From Betaproteobacteria bacterium (lineage in GTDB: Bacteria > Pseudomonadota > Gammaproteobacteria > Burkholderiales > Burkholderiaceae_C): 7,861 nt of DNA. The DNA lies in NCBI GenBank assembly GCA_009923895.1, contig RFSP01000079.1, positions 1 through 7,861 of the forward strand, read 5' to 3'. The notes beneath the pieces were generated by a model. The model was not told the DNA's origin and did not search any database. It saw only the letters and a program-made list of their open reading frames with translations. Position numbers and translations under genes: made by a program. Below, in pieces: positions 1 to 7,800 of the stretch; the first letter of the stretch is position 1, and each line of letters starts with the position of its first letter.

Positions 1-170
1 TTCAAAAGATGCGACCCAACGCTCCTGTCAAACCCGTGCCTTGGCAACCGGGTGCCATGATGGCCGCGCCGTCTGTGTCGTCGGCGTCGTCGGCGTCTTC
101 AGCAGCATCCGCAGCGGCACCGTTGCCGGCTTCGGGCCCGGCATCAAATCCAGAGCTCAAAACCCGCTGA
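1..170 (+). CDS. C-terminal end of an RND periplasmic adaptor subunit (membrane fusion protein, AcrA/MexA type); 5' part lies outside the window
   Basis: The reading frame that begins with a whole codon at base 3 stays open to a TGA at 168-170 and gives 55 residues. It opens QKMRPNAPVKPVPWQPGAMM, which resembles the end of the membrane-proximal domain of AcrA-like adaptors (AcrA has a comparable QKVRPG...VK stretch near its end). After this the protein becomes low-complexity Ser/Ala/Pro, with three SSA triplets, and ends NPELKTR. Adaptors of this family are inner-membrane lipoproteins or anchored proteins that join the RND pump to the outer-membrane channel in the periplasm. The gene stops 6 bases before the RND pump gene, so the two are almost certainly co-transcribed and probably translationally coupled. 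The identification rests on a short tail plus the gene order adaptor-pump-channel. The lipobox, hairpin and barrel domains are not in view. Confidence 0.8.
   Translation, partial: QKMRPNAPVKPVPWQPGAMMAAPSVSSASSASSAASAAAPLPASGPASNPELKTR
78..95 (+). repeat. In-frame 9-base tandem repeat (TCGTCGGCG x2) in the adaptor tail
   Basis: The unit TCGTCGGCG occurs twice in direct succession, in frame as Ser-Ser-Ala. A third Ser-Ser-Ala follows at once with different codons (TCTTCAGCA, 96-104). The changed codons in the third copy suggest an old expansion that has since diverged, or selection for the amino-acid composition. The repeat lies in a likely disordered tail, so changes in copy number would keep the frame. 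Confidence 0.8.
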
Positions 171-176
171 GGCCCC

Positions 177-3100
177 ATGGCGCAGTTCTTCATTCGCCGC
201 CCCGTGTTTGCATGGGTCATCGCTCTTTTCATCATGGTCATGGGCGGGGTGGCCATCACGCAATTGCCGGTGGCCCAGTACCCCTCTGTGGCACCGCCCA
301 CCATCATCGTCTCAGCCTTCTACCCGGGCGCATCGGCCCGAGCCATGGAAGCCAGTGTGCTCAGCGTGATTGAGCGAGAAATGAATGGCTCACCGGGTTT
401 GATTTACATGGAATCGGTGGCCCAGGCCGATGGGTCTGGGTCCATCTCCTTGAGCTTTGAACCTGGAACCTCGCCGGATCTGGCTCAGGTGGATGTTCAA
501 AACCGTCTCAGTCGTGCCAACCCAAGACTGCCGCAGGTGGTGGTGCAGCAGGGAGTGCGGGTCGACAAGGCCCGAACCAATTTTTTGCTGTTCATCATCT
601 TGTCCTCTGAAGACAAGCGCTTGGACCCGGTGGCGCTGGGAGACTTTGCCGCCCGCAACGTGTTGCCTGAAATCCAACGAGTCTCTGGGGTGGGGCAAGC
701 ACAACAGTTTGGCACTGAGCGCGCGATGCGCATCTGGATCGATCCGGCCAAACTGGTGGGCTACCGGCTGTCCACGGCGGATGTGAATGCCGCGATCGCT
801 GCGCAAAATGCCCAAGTGTCATCGGGAACCTTGGGAGACTTGCCCAATGTGGCCGGGCAGGGCATCTTTGCCACCGTGGTCGTTCGGGGGCAATTGACCA
901 CCGAGGAAGAGTTTGGCAATGTGGTGCTGAGAGCCAACCCTGACGGTTCGACGGTTCGACTGCGCGATGTGGCACGCATCGAGTTGGGCGCGCAGTCTTA
1001 CACCCCCTTGGCCCGTTTGAACGGGCAGCCGTCCACGGGCATTGGTGTTCAACTGTCGCCCACCGGAAACGCACTGGCCACTGCCGAGGCCATACGCAAG
1101 CGACTCGATCAGCTGTCGCCTTATTTCCCTCAAGGCGTCAAAGCCACGATCCCATTTGACAGCTCACGTTTCATTCAAATTTCCATCCGACAGGTGGTGG
1201 AAACGCTGCTTGAAGCGGTGCTGTTGGTCTTTTTGGTGATGTATCTCTTCCTTCAGGACTTCAGGTACACGCTCATTCCCACTTTGGTGGTGCCCATCTC
1301 GCTGCTGGGGACCTTTGCGGCCTTGCTGGCCATGGGGTTTTCGATCAATGTCTTGACGATGTTCGGCATGGTGCTGGTGATTGGCATCGTGGTCGATGAC
1401 GCCATCGTGGTGGTAGAAAACGTCGAGCGCATCATGAGTGAAGAGGGATTGAGTCCGCTGGATGCCACTCGAAAGGCCATGGGACAAATCTCAGGCGCCA
1501 TCATTGGGGTGACCGTGGTGCTGGTGTCCGTCTTTGTGCCGCTGGCGTTTTTCAGCGGCGCTGTGGGCAGCATTTACCGCCAGTTCTCGGCGGTCATGCT
1601 CACGTCGATCTTGTTTTCGGCCTTTATGGCTTTGTCGTTTACGCCTGCTTTGTGCGCGACCTTGCTCAAGCCTGTGCAAGCGGGACATCACCACGCCAAG
1701 ACGGGGCTTTTTGGTGCGTTCAACCGAGGATTCACTCAGGCAGCCAAGGGCTACGAAAGCTGGGTTGCGATCATCCTCAAGCGCTCTGCGCGGATGTTGG
1801 TGGTCTATGGATTGATCGTCGGGGGATTGGTTGTGCTTTTCAGCCGATTGCCCACCTCGTTCTTGCCCAATGAGGACCAAGGCAATATCTTGGTGAATGT
1901 GCAATTGCCGCCGGGTGCTACCCAGGGCCGAACCGAGGCTGTCATGAAGCAAGTGGAGGCTTTCATGCTGTCGCAGCCGGAGGTTCAGAGCATGGTGAGC
2001 GTGTTGGGTTTCAGCTTCTCCGGGAGTGGACAAAATGCCGCGCTGGGTTTTGTGACCTTGAAAGACTGGGATCAACGTCCTTCGTCGTCGCAGTCGGCGC
2101 AGGCGTTGGCAGGGCGGTCTTTTGGCGCGCTGGCCGGCATTCGTGATGCATTCATCTTTCCAGTGAGTCCGCCGCCGATTCCGGAACTTGGACGTGCCAA
2201 TGGATTCGCCTTCAGGCTTCAAGACCGCGGAGGCAAAGGGCATGATGCCTTGCTGGCGGCACGAAATCAGCTGCTGGGCATGGCGTCCAAAAGTCCATTG
2301 CTGCGTGCCGTGCGTCCCGATGGACTGGAGGACGCCTCACAACTGGAGATCAAGGTCGATCGCGACAAGGCTTTCGCGATGGGGGTGAGTTTCACCTCCA
2401 TCAATGCCTCCTTGTCTACGGCGCTGGGGTCGTCGTATGTCAACGACTTTCCCAATGCGGGACGCATGCAACGGGTGGTGGTGCAAGCCGATGCACCAAA
2501 CCGCATGCAGCCTGAAGATCTGATGAAAATTCCGGTGCTCAATGCCTCGGGGCAGTCGGTGCCGATGGCAGCTTTCGCCAGTGCCAAATGGACCGTGGGC
2601 CCGATGCAAACGGTGCGCTACAACGGCTACCCCACCATGCGCATTGCCGGCGAACCTGCATCCGGTTACAGCACCGGTGCCGCCATGGCAGAAATGGAGC
2701 GTTTGGCGGCCCAATTGCCCGAAGGATTCGCCTTCGAATGGACGGGCATCTCTCGAGAAGAGCGGCTGTCGGGGTCCACCGCTTTCATCCTGTTTGGATT
2801 TTCCCTGCTGTCGGTCTTTTTGTGTCTGGCCGCCCTGTATGAGAGTTGGTCCATACCACTCGCAGTGCTTTTGGTGGTGCCCTTGGGCGTGGTCGGTGTG
2901 GTGGCCGGTGTCGGTGCGCGAGGACTGGAAAACGATGTGTATTTCAAGGTCGGCCTCATCACCATCATCGGACTGTCGGCAAAAAATGCGGTGCTGATCA
3001 TTGAGTTCGCCAAAACCCTCCATGCCCAAGGTCAAGGGCTGGTGGAGTCGGTGCTGGCCGCCTGCCACATGCGGTTCCGGCCCATTTTGATGACCTCGAT

Positions 3101-3293
3101 GGCCTTCATCCTGGGGGTATTGCCATTGGCCATTGCCAGCGGCGCCGGGTCTGCAGGACAGCGAGCCATCGGCACGGGCGTGATCAGTGGCATGGTGACG
3201 GCCACTTCATTGGCCATCTTCTTCGTGCCTTTGTTCTTTGTGTGGGTGCGCCGTGTCTTCAAGGGCTCCAACACCGCAGGAGATCAGCCATGA
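177..3293 (+). CDS. RND multidrug efflux pump, inner-membrane permease subunit (HAE1 family, AcrB/MexB type)
   Basis: This is a proton-driven trimeric pump that takes hydrophobic and amphiphilic drugs from the periplasm or inner membrane and passes them to an outer-membrane channel. The 1038-residue product is close to AcrB in length (1049). It starts MAQFFIRRPVFAWVIALF, with TM1 at about residues 9-29. A first periplasmic loop follows, TM2-TM6 start near residue 337, a second loop runs from about 560, and TM8-TM12 lie in the C-terminal part. TM4 carries GIVVDDAIVVVENVER with the relay pair D407-D408. TM10 carries GLSAKNAVLIIEFAK with K936 (AcrB K940), and RPILMTS carries R968 (AcrB R971). 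Pocket phenylalanines F136, F178, F612, F614 and F625 match AcrB F136, F178, F615, F617 and F628; the F610 position is V607. ATG 177 is preceded by a weak GAGG (169-172) overlapping the adaptor stop. The stop overlaps the channel gene start. Confidence is high for family and role; the substrates cannot be read from the sequence. Confidence 0.97.
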   Translation: MAQFFIRRPVFAWVIALFIMVMGGVAITQLPVAQYPSVAPPTIIVSAFYPGASARAMEASVLSVIEREMNGSPGLIYMESVAQADGSGSISLSFEPGTSPDLAQVDVQNRLSRANPRLPQVVVQQGVRVDKARTNFLLFIILSSEDKRLDPVALGDFAARNVLPEIQRVSGVGQAQQFGTERAMRIWIDPAKLVGYRLSTADVNAAIAAQNAQVSSGTLGDLPNVAGQGIFATVVVRGQLTTEEEFGNVVLRANPDGSTVRLRDVARIELGAQSYTPLARLNGQPSTGIGVQLSPTGNALATAEAIRKRLDQLSPYFPQGVKATIPFDSSRFIQISIRQVVETLLEAVLLVFLVMYLFLQDFRYTLIPTLVVPISLLGTFAALLAMGFSINVLTMFGMVLVIGIVVDDAIVVVENVERIMSEEGLSPLDATRKAMGQISGAIIGVTVVLVSVFVPLAFFSGAVGSIYRQFSAVMLTSILFSAFMALSFTPALCATLLKPVQAGHHHAKTGLFGAFNRGFTQAAKGYESWVAIILKRSARMLVVYGLIVGGLVVLFSRLPTSFLPNEDQGNILVNVQLPPGATQGRTEAVMKQVEAFMLSQPEVQSMVSVLGFSFSGSGQNAALGFVTLKDWDQRPSSSQSAQALAGRSFGALAGIRDAFIFPVSPPPIPELGRANGFAFRLQDRGGKGHDALLAARNQLLGMASKSPLLRAVRPDGLEDASQLEIKVDRDKAFAMGVSFTSINASLSTALGSSYVNDFPNAGRMQRVVVQADAPNRMQPEDLMKIPVLNASGQSVPMAAFASAKWTVGPMQTVRYNGYPTMRIAGEPASGYSTGAAMAEMERLAAQLPEGFAFEWTGISREERLSGSTAFILFGFSLLSVFLCLAALYESWSIPLAVLLVVPLGVVGVVAGVGARGLENDVYFKVGLITIIGLSAKNAVLIIEFAKTLHAQGQGLVESVLAACHMRFRPILMTSMAFILGVLPLAIASGAGSAGQRAIGTGVISGMVTATSLAIFFVPLFFVWVRRVFKGSNTAGDQP
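3278..3282 (+). promoter_or_regulatory. Shine-Dalgarno AGGAG that fixes the channel-gene start at 3290
   Basis: AGGAG lies inside the last codons of the RND pump gene, 7 bases before ATG 3290. The same frame is open further upstream to an ATG at 3242, but only the 3290 start follows a strong ribosome-binding site and places a lipoprotein signal peptide at the N-terminus. The ATGA overlap (3290-3293) also points to coupled translation. Confidence 0.85.
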
Positions 3294-4690
3294 GGGCCCA
3301 TCCAGGTTGCTGGATGTTGGGCTTGCTGCTGTTGACGGCTTGCGCCACGGAGGTCGTGGAGACACCGCGAAGCGACATCGCCGCCGCCGTGAAATCTTGG
3401 CCCACGGTTTCATCGGAGCCTGGGGCCTCGGCGGCCATGAACTCCACGGCGATGTCCGACGCACTGGGTTGGCGGGTGTTTTTTACCGATCCCCAACTCC
3501 AAGATCTCATCGACAAGGCCCTGCGCAACAACCGAGATCTGCGTATTGCGGCCTTGAACGTGGAGCAAGCGCTGGCGGTGTCCAAGGCAAGAGAGGCGGA
3601 TTTTTGGCCTTCTTTGGTGTTGGGCTTGACCGGCCTGAGACAGACGGCGGCCGGTGGCAAGGTGGTGAGCAGCACTTCGGTGGGCTTGCAGGCCAGTGGC
3701 TATGAGCTGGACGTCTTTGGCCGTTTGCGCGGTCTCAGTGATGTGGCCGCGGCCCAGGTGTTGGCCGCCTCGGAAAGCCGCCGGGCCGTTCAAATAGGTT
3801 TGGTTGCGGCCGTGGCATCGGCCTTGGTCACTCTCAGAACCGACGATGAGCTTTGGAGGCTGGCCAAAGAAGTGGAAGCGACTCGCATCACGACCCAACG
3901 ATTGGTGCGGCTGCGGGTTGAGCACGGCGCCAGCTCGAATCTGGATTTGCGTGCTGCAGACGCCGCGCTGGAGGCCGCCAAGGCAGCGGTGCTGCAAGCC
4001 GAGCGGCAACGCGCGGCCGATCTTCATGCGTTGGGCCTGTTGGTGGGTGAGCCTGCCCCGGTGCTTACAGCGCCCACGGCTCAGTGGGAGTCGGGCATTG
4101 GCGCCGTGGAATTGGCCGCAGGATTGCCGGCCGACGTATTGGCTCGGCGGCCCGACGTGCGTCAAGCGGAGGAGGCGCTCCAAGCGGCGCAGGCCAATTT
4201 GAGGGCCGCACGTGCGGCCTTGTTCCCTCGAATTGTCTTGACCGGCACCGCCGGGACCACCAGCACCGAGTTGTCCAATCTATTCAAAGCCGGCTCCTGG
4301 GGGTGGAGCGTGGCGCCGCAACTGCTTCAATCCGTGTTTGACGCAGGGCGCAATCGCGCAGCGTTGGACCAGGCGCGGTCGGGAGGCTCGATTGCATTGG
4401 CCCAGTACGAAAAGTCCATCCAGACCGCGTTTCGAGAAGCGGCCGATGCCATCGTGTCCCATGCCACTTGGAAAACGCAGTGGCAGGCCGTGAGCCAACA
4501 AGACCAATCGGAGCAGGCACGTCTGGCGCTGAGCCGGCTGAAGTTTCAGCACGGTGCCATCAGCCAGCTCGACCTGTTGGAGGCCGATCGGGCGGCCCGG
4601 GGAACGCAATTGCTACGACTTCAGGCCCAAGCACAAGCCTTGCAATCGCGCATCACGCTCTACAAGGCCCTGGGAGGCGGTTGGCAGTGA
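3290..4690 (+). CDS. Outer-membrane efflux channel lipoprotein (OprM/NodT family, TolC-like)
   Basis: This is the outer-membrane exit duct of the tripartite pump; members form a trimeric beta-barrel and long alpha-helical tunnel that docks on the adaptor. From ATG 3290 the product has 466 residues, typical for OprM-like channels. The N-terminus has a short hydrophobic signal (GLLLLTAC) with lipobox L15-T16-A17-C18, so Cys18 should be the lipidated residue after cleavage. GWRVFFTDPQLQDLIDKAL and RNNRDLRIAALNVEQA (about residues 60-97) match the OprM start. YELDVFGRLR begins at residue 138, and the second repeat has LPADVLARRPDVRQAE from residue 279, then RAALFPRIVLTGTAG. This is the two-repeat outer-membrane efflux protein layout with Ala-rich coiled helices in each half. 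The gene ends with ALGGGWQ. Its start overlaps the pump stop, so it is the last gene of the operon. The direct link to this pump is inferred from gene order. Confidence 0.95.
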   Translation: MRAHPGCWMLGLLLLTACATEVVETPRSDIAAAVKSWPTVSSEPGASAAMNSTAMSDALGWRVFFTDPQLQDLIDKALRNNRDLRIAALNVEQALAVSKAREADFWPSLVLGLTGLRQTAAGGKVVSSTSVGLQASGYELDVFGRLRGLSDVAAAQVLAASESRRAVQIGLVAAVASALVTLRTDDELWRLAKEVEATRITTQRLVRLRVEHGASSNLDLRAADAALEAAKAAVLQAERQRAADLHALGLLVGEPAPVLTAPTAQWESGIGAVELAAGLPADVLARRPDVRQAEEALQAAQANLRAARAALFPRIVLTGTAGTTSTELSNLFKAGSWGWSVAPQLLQSVFDAGRNRAALDQARSGGSIALAQYEKSIQTAFREAADAIVSHATWKTQWQAVSQQDQSEQARLALSRLKFQHGAISQLDLLEADRAARGTQLLRLQAQAQALQSRITLYKALGGGWQ

Positions 4691-4705
4691 CGACGATTTA
4701 AAAAG

Positions 4706-4727
4706 GGGTCCCGTGCGATTGGGGCCC
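4706..4727 (+). other. GC-rich hairpin 15 bases after the channel gene stop
   Basis: GGGTCCC (4706-4712) can pair with GGGGCCC (4721-4727) in RNA over seven pairs, one a G-U wobble, around an 8-base loop. No T-run follows on the + strand, so it is not a classical intrinsic terminator for the efflux operon. It could protect the mRNA 3' end or cause pausing. The five A residues just upstream (4700-4704) would form a U-run after the hairpin in leftward transcription. On that strand, however, the wobble becomes a C-A mismatch, so a leftward terminator is only a weak possibility. Confidence 0.35.
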
Positions 4728-4782
4728 ACCCAGGAGAACTGAGGCCTTCCACACGCTTCGGGCTCCTCGCAGCCCTGGGTTT
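4728..4782 (+). terminator. Weak candidate terminator: inverted repeat with nested hairpin at the end of the efflux operon
   Basis: ACCCAGG (4728-4734) and CCTGGGT (4774-4780) are perfect 7-base inverted repeats enclosing 39 bases. Inside, GGGCT (4760-4764) and AGCCC (4771-4775) form a competing 5-pair hairpin with a 6-base loop. The outer repeat ends in TTT (4780-4782), much shorter than a normal U-tract. Position between two transcription units fits a termination or processing region, but the structure is not strong enough to call a rho-independent terminator with confidence. Confidence 0.25.
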
Positions 4783-4809
4783 CAAAGATCGTCTGATTGA
4801 CACTATGAT
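4781..4809 (+). promoter_or_regulatory. Candidate sigma70-type promoter for the second RND gene
   Basis: TTCAAA (4781-4786; 4 of 6 matches to TTGACA) is separated by exactly 17 bases from TATGAT (4804-4809; 5 of 6 matches to TATAAT). Transcription would start near base 4816 and leave a leader of about 38 bases before ATG 4854. The local sequence is clearly richer in A+T than the flanking genes. It suggests that the second RND gene is expressed separately from the upstream operon. No operator palindrome was recognised around it. Confidence 0.5.
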
Positions 4810-4821
4810 GTTCGGTTGATG

Positions 4822-4848
4822 CACCCCTGACCGTCCGGGGGTGAGGGG
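4822..4848 (+). promoter_or_regulatory. Leader hairpin abutting the Shine-Dalgarno sequence of the second RND gene
   Basis: CACCCC (4822-4827) pairs perfectly with GGGGTG (4838-4843) around a 10-base loop. The likely ribosome-binding site GAGGGG (4843-4848) begins at the last base of this stem, 5 bases before ATG 4854. The same C-run (CCCCT, 4824-4828) can instead pair with AGGGG (4844-4848), which would hide the ribosome-binding site. The two pairings exclude each other. The ribosome-binding site is well supported; a regulatory role for the pairing is inference only. Confidence 0.4.
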
Positions 4849-4853
4849 ATTGC

Positions 4854-7800
4854 ATGTCCATGGTGTCGCTGGCTCTGCGCCGGCCCTACACGTTTATTGT
4901 CATGGCGATCATGATTGTGGTCGCCTCGCCATTTGCTCTGTTGAGCATGGCCACCGATATCTTTCCGGAAATCAACATTCCGGTGGTCAGCATCATCTGG
5001 AATTACAACGGCTTGTCGGCCCAAGAAATGGGCCAGCGCATCACCTCGCAAGCCGAACGCAGCTTGACCACCACCGTCAGCGATATCGAGCACATCGAGT
5101 CTCAGTCACTGGCGGGTATTTCTGTCATCAAGGTTTTCTTTCAGCCCAACGCCAACATCCAAACGGCCATTGCGCAAGTGGTGGCGGTATCGCAATCGCA
5201 GGTGCGGCAATTGCCCCCCGGCATCACACCCCCGTTGGTGATCAAGTATTCGGCTTCGAGCATCCCGGTCATTCAGCTGGGTTTGTCCAGTCCCACGCTG
5301 CCTGAACAATCGGTGTTTGATGCCGCGGTCAACATCTTGCGCCCCCAGCTCATCACGGTGCCCGGCGTGGCCGTGCCATTCCCTTATGGCGGCAAGAACC
5401 GGCTGGTCTCGGTGGACCTGGACATGGAGGCCTTGCAGGCGCGTGGGCTCTCGCCTGCCGACGTGGTCAATGCGGTCAACGCCCAAAACCTCATCTTGCC
5501 GTCCGGAACGGCCAAGTTCGGCGGCACTGAATACACCGTGCGCATGAACGCATCGCCTTCGGTGCTCAGCGAACTCAACGACCTGCCCGTGAGAACACAA
5601 AACGGCGCCACGCTGTTGCTCAAAGACGTGGCCCAGGTGCGAGACGGGTTTGTGAACCAGACCAATGTGGTGCGGCAAGATGGCGCACGAGGGGTGTTGT
5701 TGTCGGTGTTGAAAAATGGCGGAGCTTCCACCTTGGACATCGTGGACAACCTTCGCAAACTCTTGCCCAAGGCGCAGGATCTGCTTCCGGCAGACGTCAA
5801 GGTCACGCCGCTGTTCGACCAGTCGGTCTTCGTCAAAGCCGCGGTGATGGGGGTGATCAGTGAGGGGCTCATTGCGGCCGGGTTGACGGCGGCCATGGTG
5901 CTGCTGTTCCTGGGCAGTTGGCGCAGCACCTTCATCATTGCCCTGACCATTCCGCTGTCGGTGCTGTGTTCCATCTTGCTACTTCGATCTTTGGGCGAAA
6001 CGCTCAATCTCATGACCTTGGGGGGTCTGGCGCTGTCGGTGGGCATTCTGGTGGATCAGGCCATTGTGACCATCGAGAACATCGAGCGCCACATTCACAT
6101 GGGCAAGGACATAGAGCAGGCCATCGTGGTGGGTGCGGGCGAGATCGGCGTGCCGGCCTTTGTGGCCACGCTGTGCATTTGCATCGTGTTCGTGCCGATG
6201 TTTTTCTTGTCAGGTGTTTCGCGGTTTTTGTTTGTGCCCATGGCCGAGGCGGTGGTGTTCGCCATGGCGGCTTCCTACATTTTGTCGCGAACCCTGGTTC
6301 CCACCCTGGTGATGCTGCTCATGCGCGGGCAGGATGTCCACGTCTCCGGACAAGCCAAGGCCAACGCCTTCCGTCGCATTCATCTGGCCTTTGACCGGTC
6401 TTTTGAACGCTTGCGTGACGGTTACTCCAACGTCTTGGCGCTTTTGCTGCAGCGCCGACGCAGCTTTGCGCTGGGGTTCACGCTTTTTTGTGTGGCGTCT
6501 TGCGGTTTGTACGCTGCGCTCGGGCGCGACTTTTTCCCGAGTGTGGACGCTGGCCAGATTCGCCTGCACCTGCGCGCAGCCACGGGGACGCGCATTGAAG
6601 AAACGGCCCGTCTTGCCGACCGTGTGGAGGCGGTGATTCGCGAGATGGTGCCTCCTGGCGAGTTGGAGACCATTTTGGACAATATTGGCGTGCCCAACAG
6701 CGGCATCAATTTGTCCTACAGCAACGCGGGAACGATAGGGACATTTGACGCGGAGATCTTGCTGTCTCTGCGCCACGGACATCGACCCACCGACGAGATC
6801 GTGTCGCAGTTGCGCGCTGAGTTGCCGGGCCGATTCCCAGGGGTGGAATTTTTCTTCCAGCCGGCCGACATCGTCACGCAAATTCTGAATTTTGGATTGC
6901 CGGCGGCCATCGACGTGCAGTTTTCGGGGGGCAATGTCCAAGCCAATGCCTTGCTGGCTGCGGAGTTGACCAAATCGTTGAAGCAAATTCCTGGTGCGGT
7001 GGATGTGCATGTCCACCAGCGTTTGGATGCCCCGGTGGTCGATCTCAAGATGGACCGCATGCGCCTGCAACAAATGGGCTTGAGCGCTTTCAACGTGGGC
7101 CAAAACGTTTTGGTGAGCTTGTCTGGGAGTTCACAAACGGCGCCAGCGTTTTGGCTCGACCCACGCAATGGCGTGGTGTACAACATCGCCATTCAGACGC
7201 CGCAATACGGCATGGATTCTTTGAACGCGCTGTTGAACATGCCCGTGGCGCCTCAGCTCAGCAGCTTGCCCGGGTCGCAAGTGCCCACCGCCTTGGCGGG
7301 TCCGGGAAGTTTGGGGGCCATGGCAGGGACTCAGGTGTTGGGCAACTTGGTCGAGACGTCGCCAGGCCGTCAGGCCGCTGTGGTTTCTCGCTACAACATC
7401 CAGCCGGTGGTCGACGTGTACGTCAGCGTGCAAGGGACCGATTTGGCGGCAGTGGCCGCGCAGGTGCGCAAGAAGGTCGATGAAATCCGACCCAAATTGG
7501 CCAAGGGCTCGCAAGTGACGCTGCGAGGTCAGGTGCAGACCATGCAAGACTCCTTTGTGGGCCTGGGTGTCGGGCTGGCCATGGCCATTGTGTTGGTCTA
7601 CCTGTTGGTGGTCATCAACTTCCAGGCCTGGATCGATGCGGGCATCATCATTGCAGCACTGCCCGCGGCGGTGGCGGGCATTGCGTGGATGCTCTTCTTA
7701 AGCGGAACGACGTTGAGTGTGCCTGCCTTGACTGGCGCCATCATGACGGTGGGCGTGGCCACGGCCAACAGCATCCTGGTGGTGTCCTTTGCGCGTCAAA

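Noticed and set aside
1491..2243. Long reverse-strand open frame of 250 codons inside the first RND gene
   Set aside because: It lies wholly antisense to a gene with clear AcrB motifs, and its translation is rich in Arg, His and Gln without recognisable domains, as expected of a shadow frame in GC-rich DNA.
3242..3289. Upstream ATG extension of the outer-membrane channel gene
   Set aside because: The extra 16 residues overlap the pump gene, lack a good ribosome-binding site and would place a charged stretch before the lipoprotein signal; ATG 3290 has AGGAG at the right distance.
4797..4802. Perfect TTGACA as the -35 box of the second RND promoter
   Set aside because: No acceptable -10 hexamer lies 16-18 bases downstream (that stretch is within TGCACC), whereas TATGAT pairs with TTCAAA at 17 bases. 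It is kept only as a note.
4613..4861. Reverse-strand open frame of 82 codons spanning the intergenic gap
   Set aside because: It has no recognisable product and overlaps the end of the channel gene and the promoter and leader region of the next gene.
4841..5305. Forward open frame of 154 codons at the start of the second RND gene
   Set aside because: It is out of frame with the RND protein, whose frame from 4854 shows TM1 and the family motifs; this is a shadow frame.
6210..7103. Reverse-strand open frame of 297 codons inside the second RND gene
   Set aside because: It is antisense to a continuous RND reading frame, low in hydrophobic pattern and rich in His, Gln and Arg; no family is recognisable.
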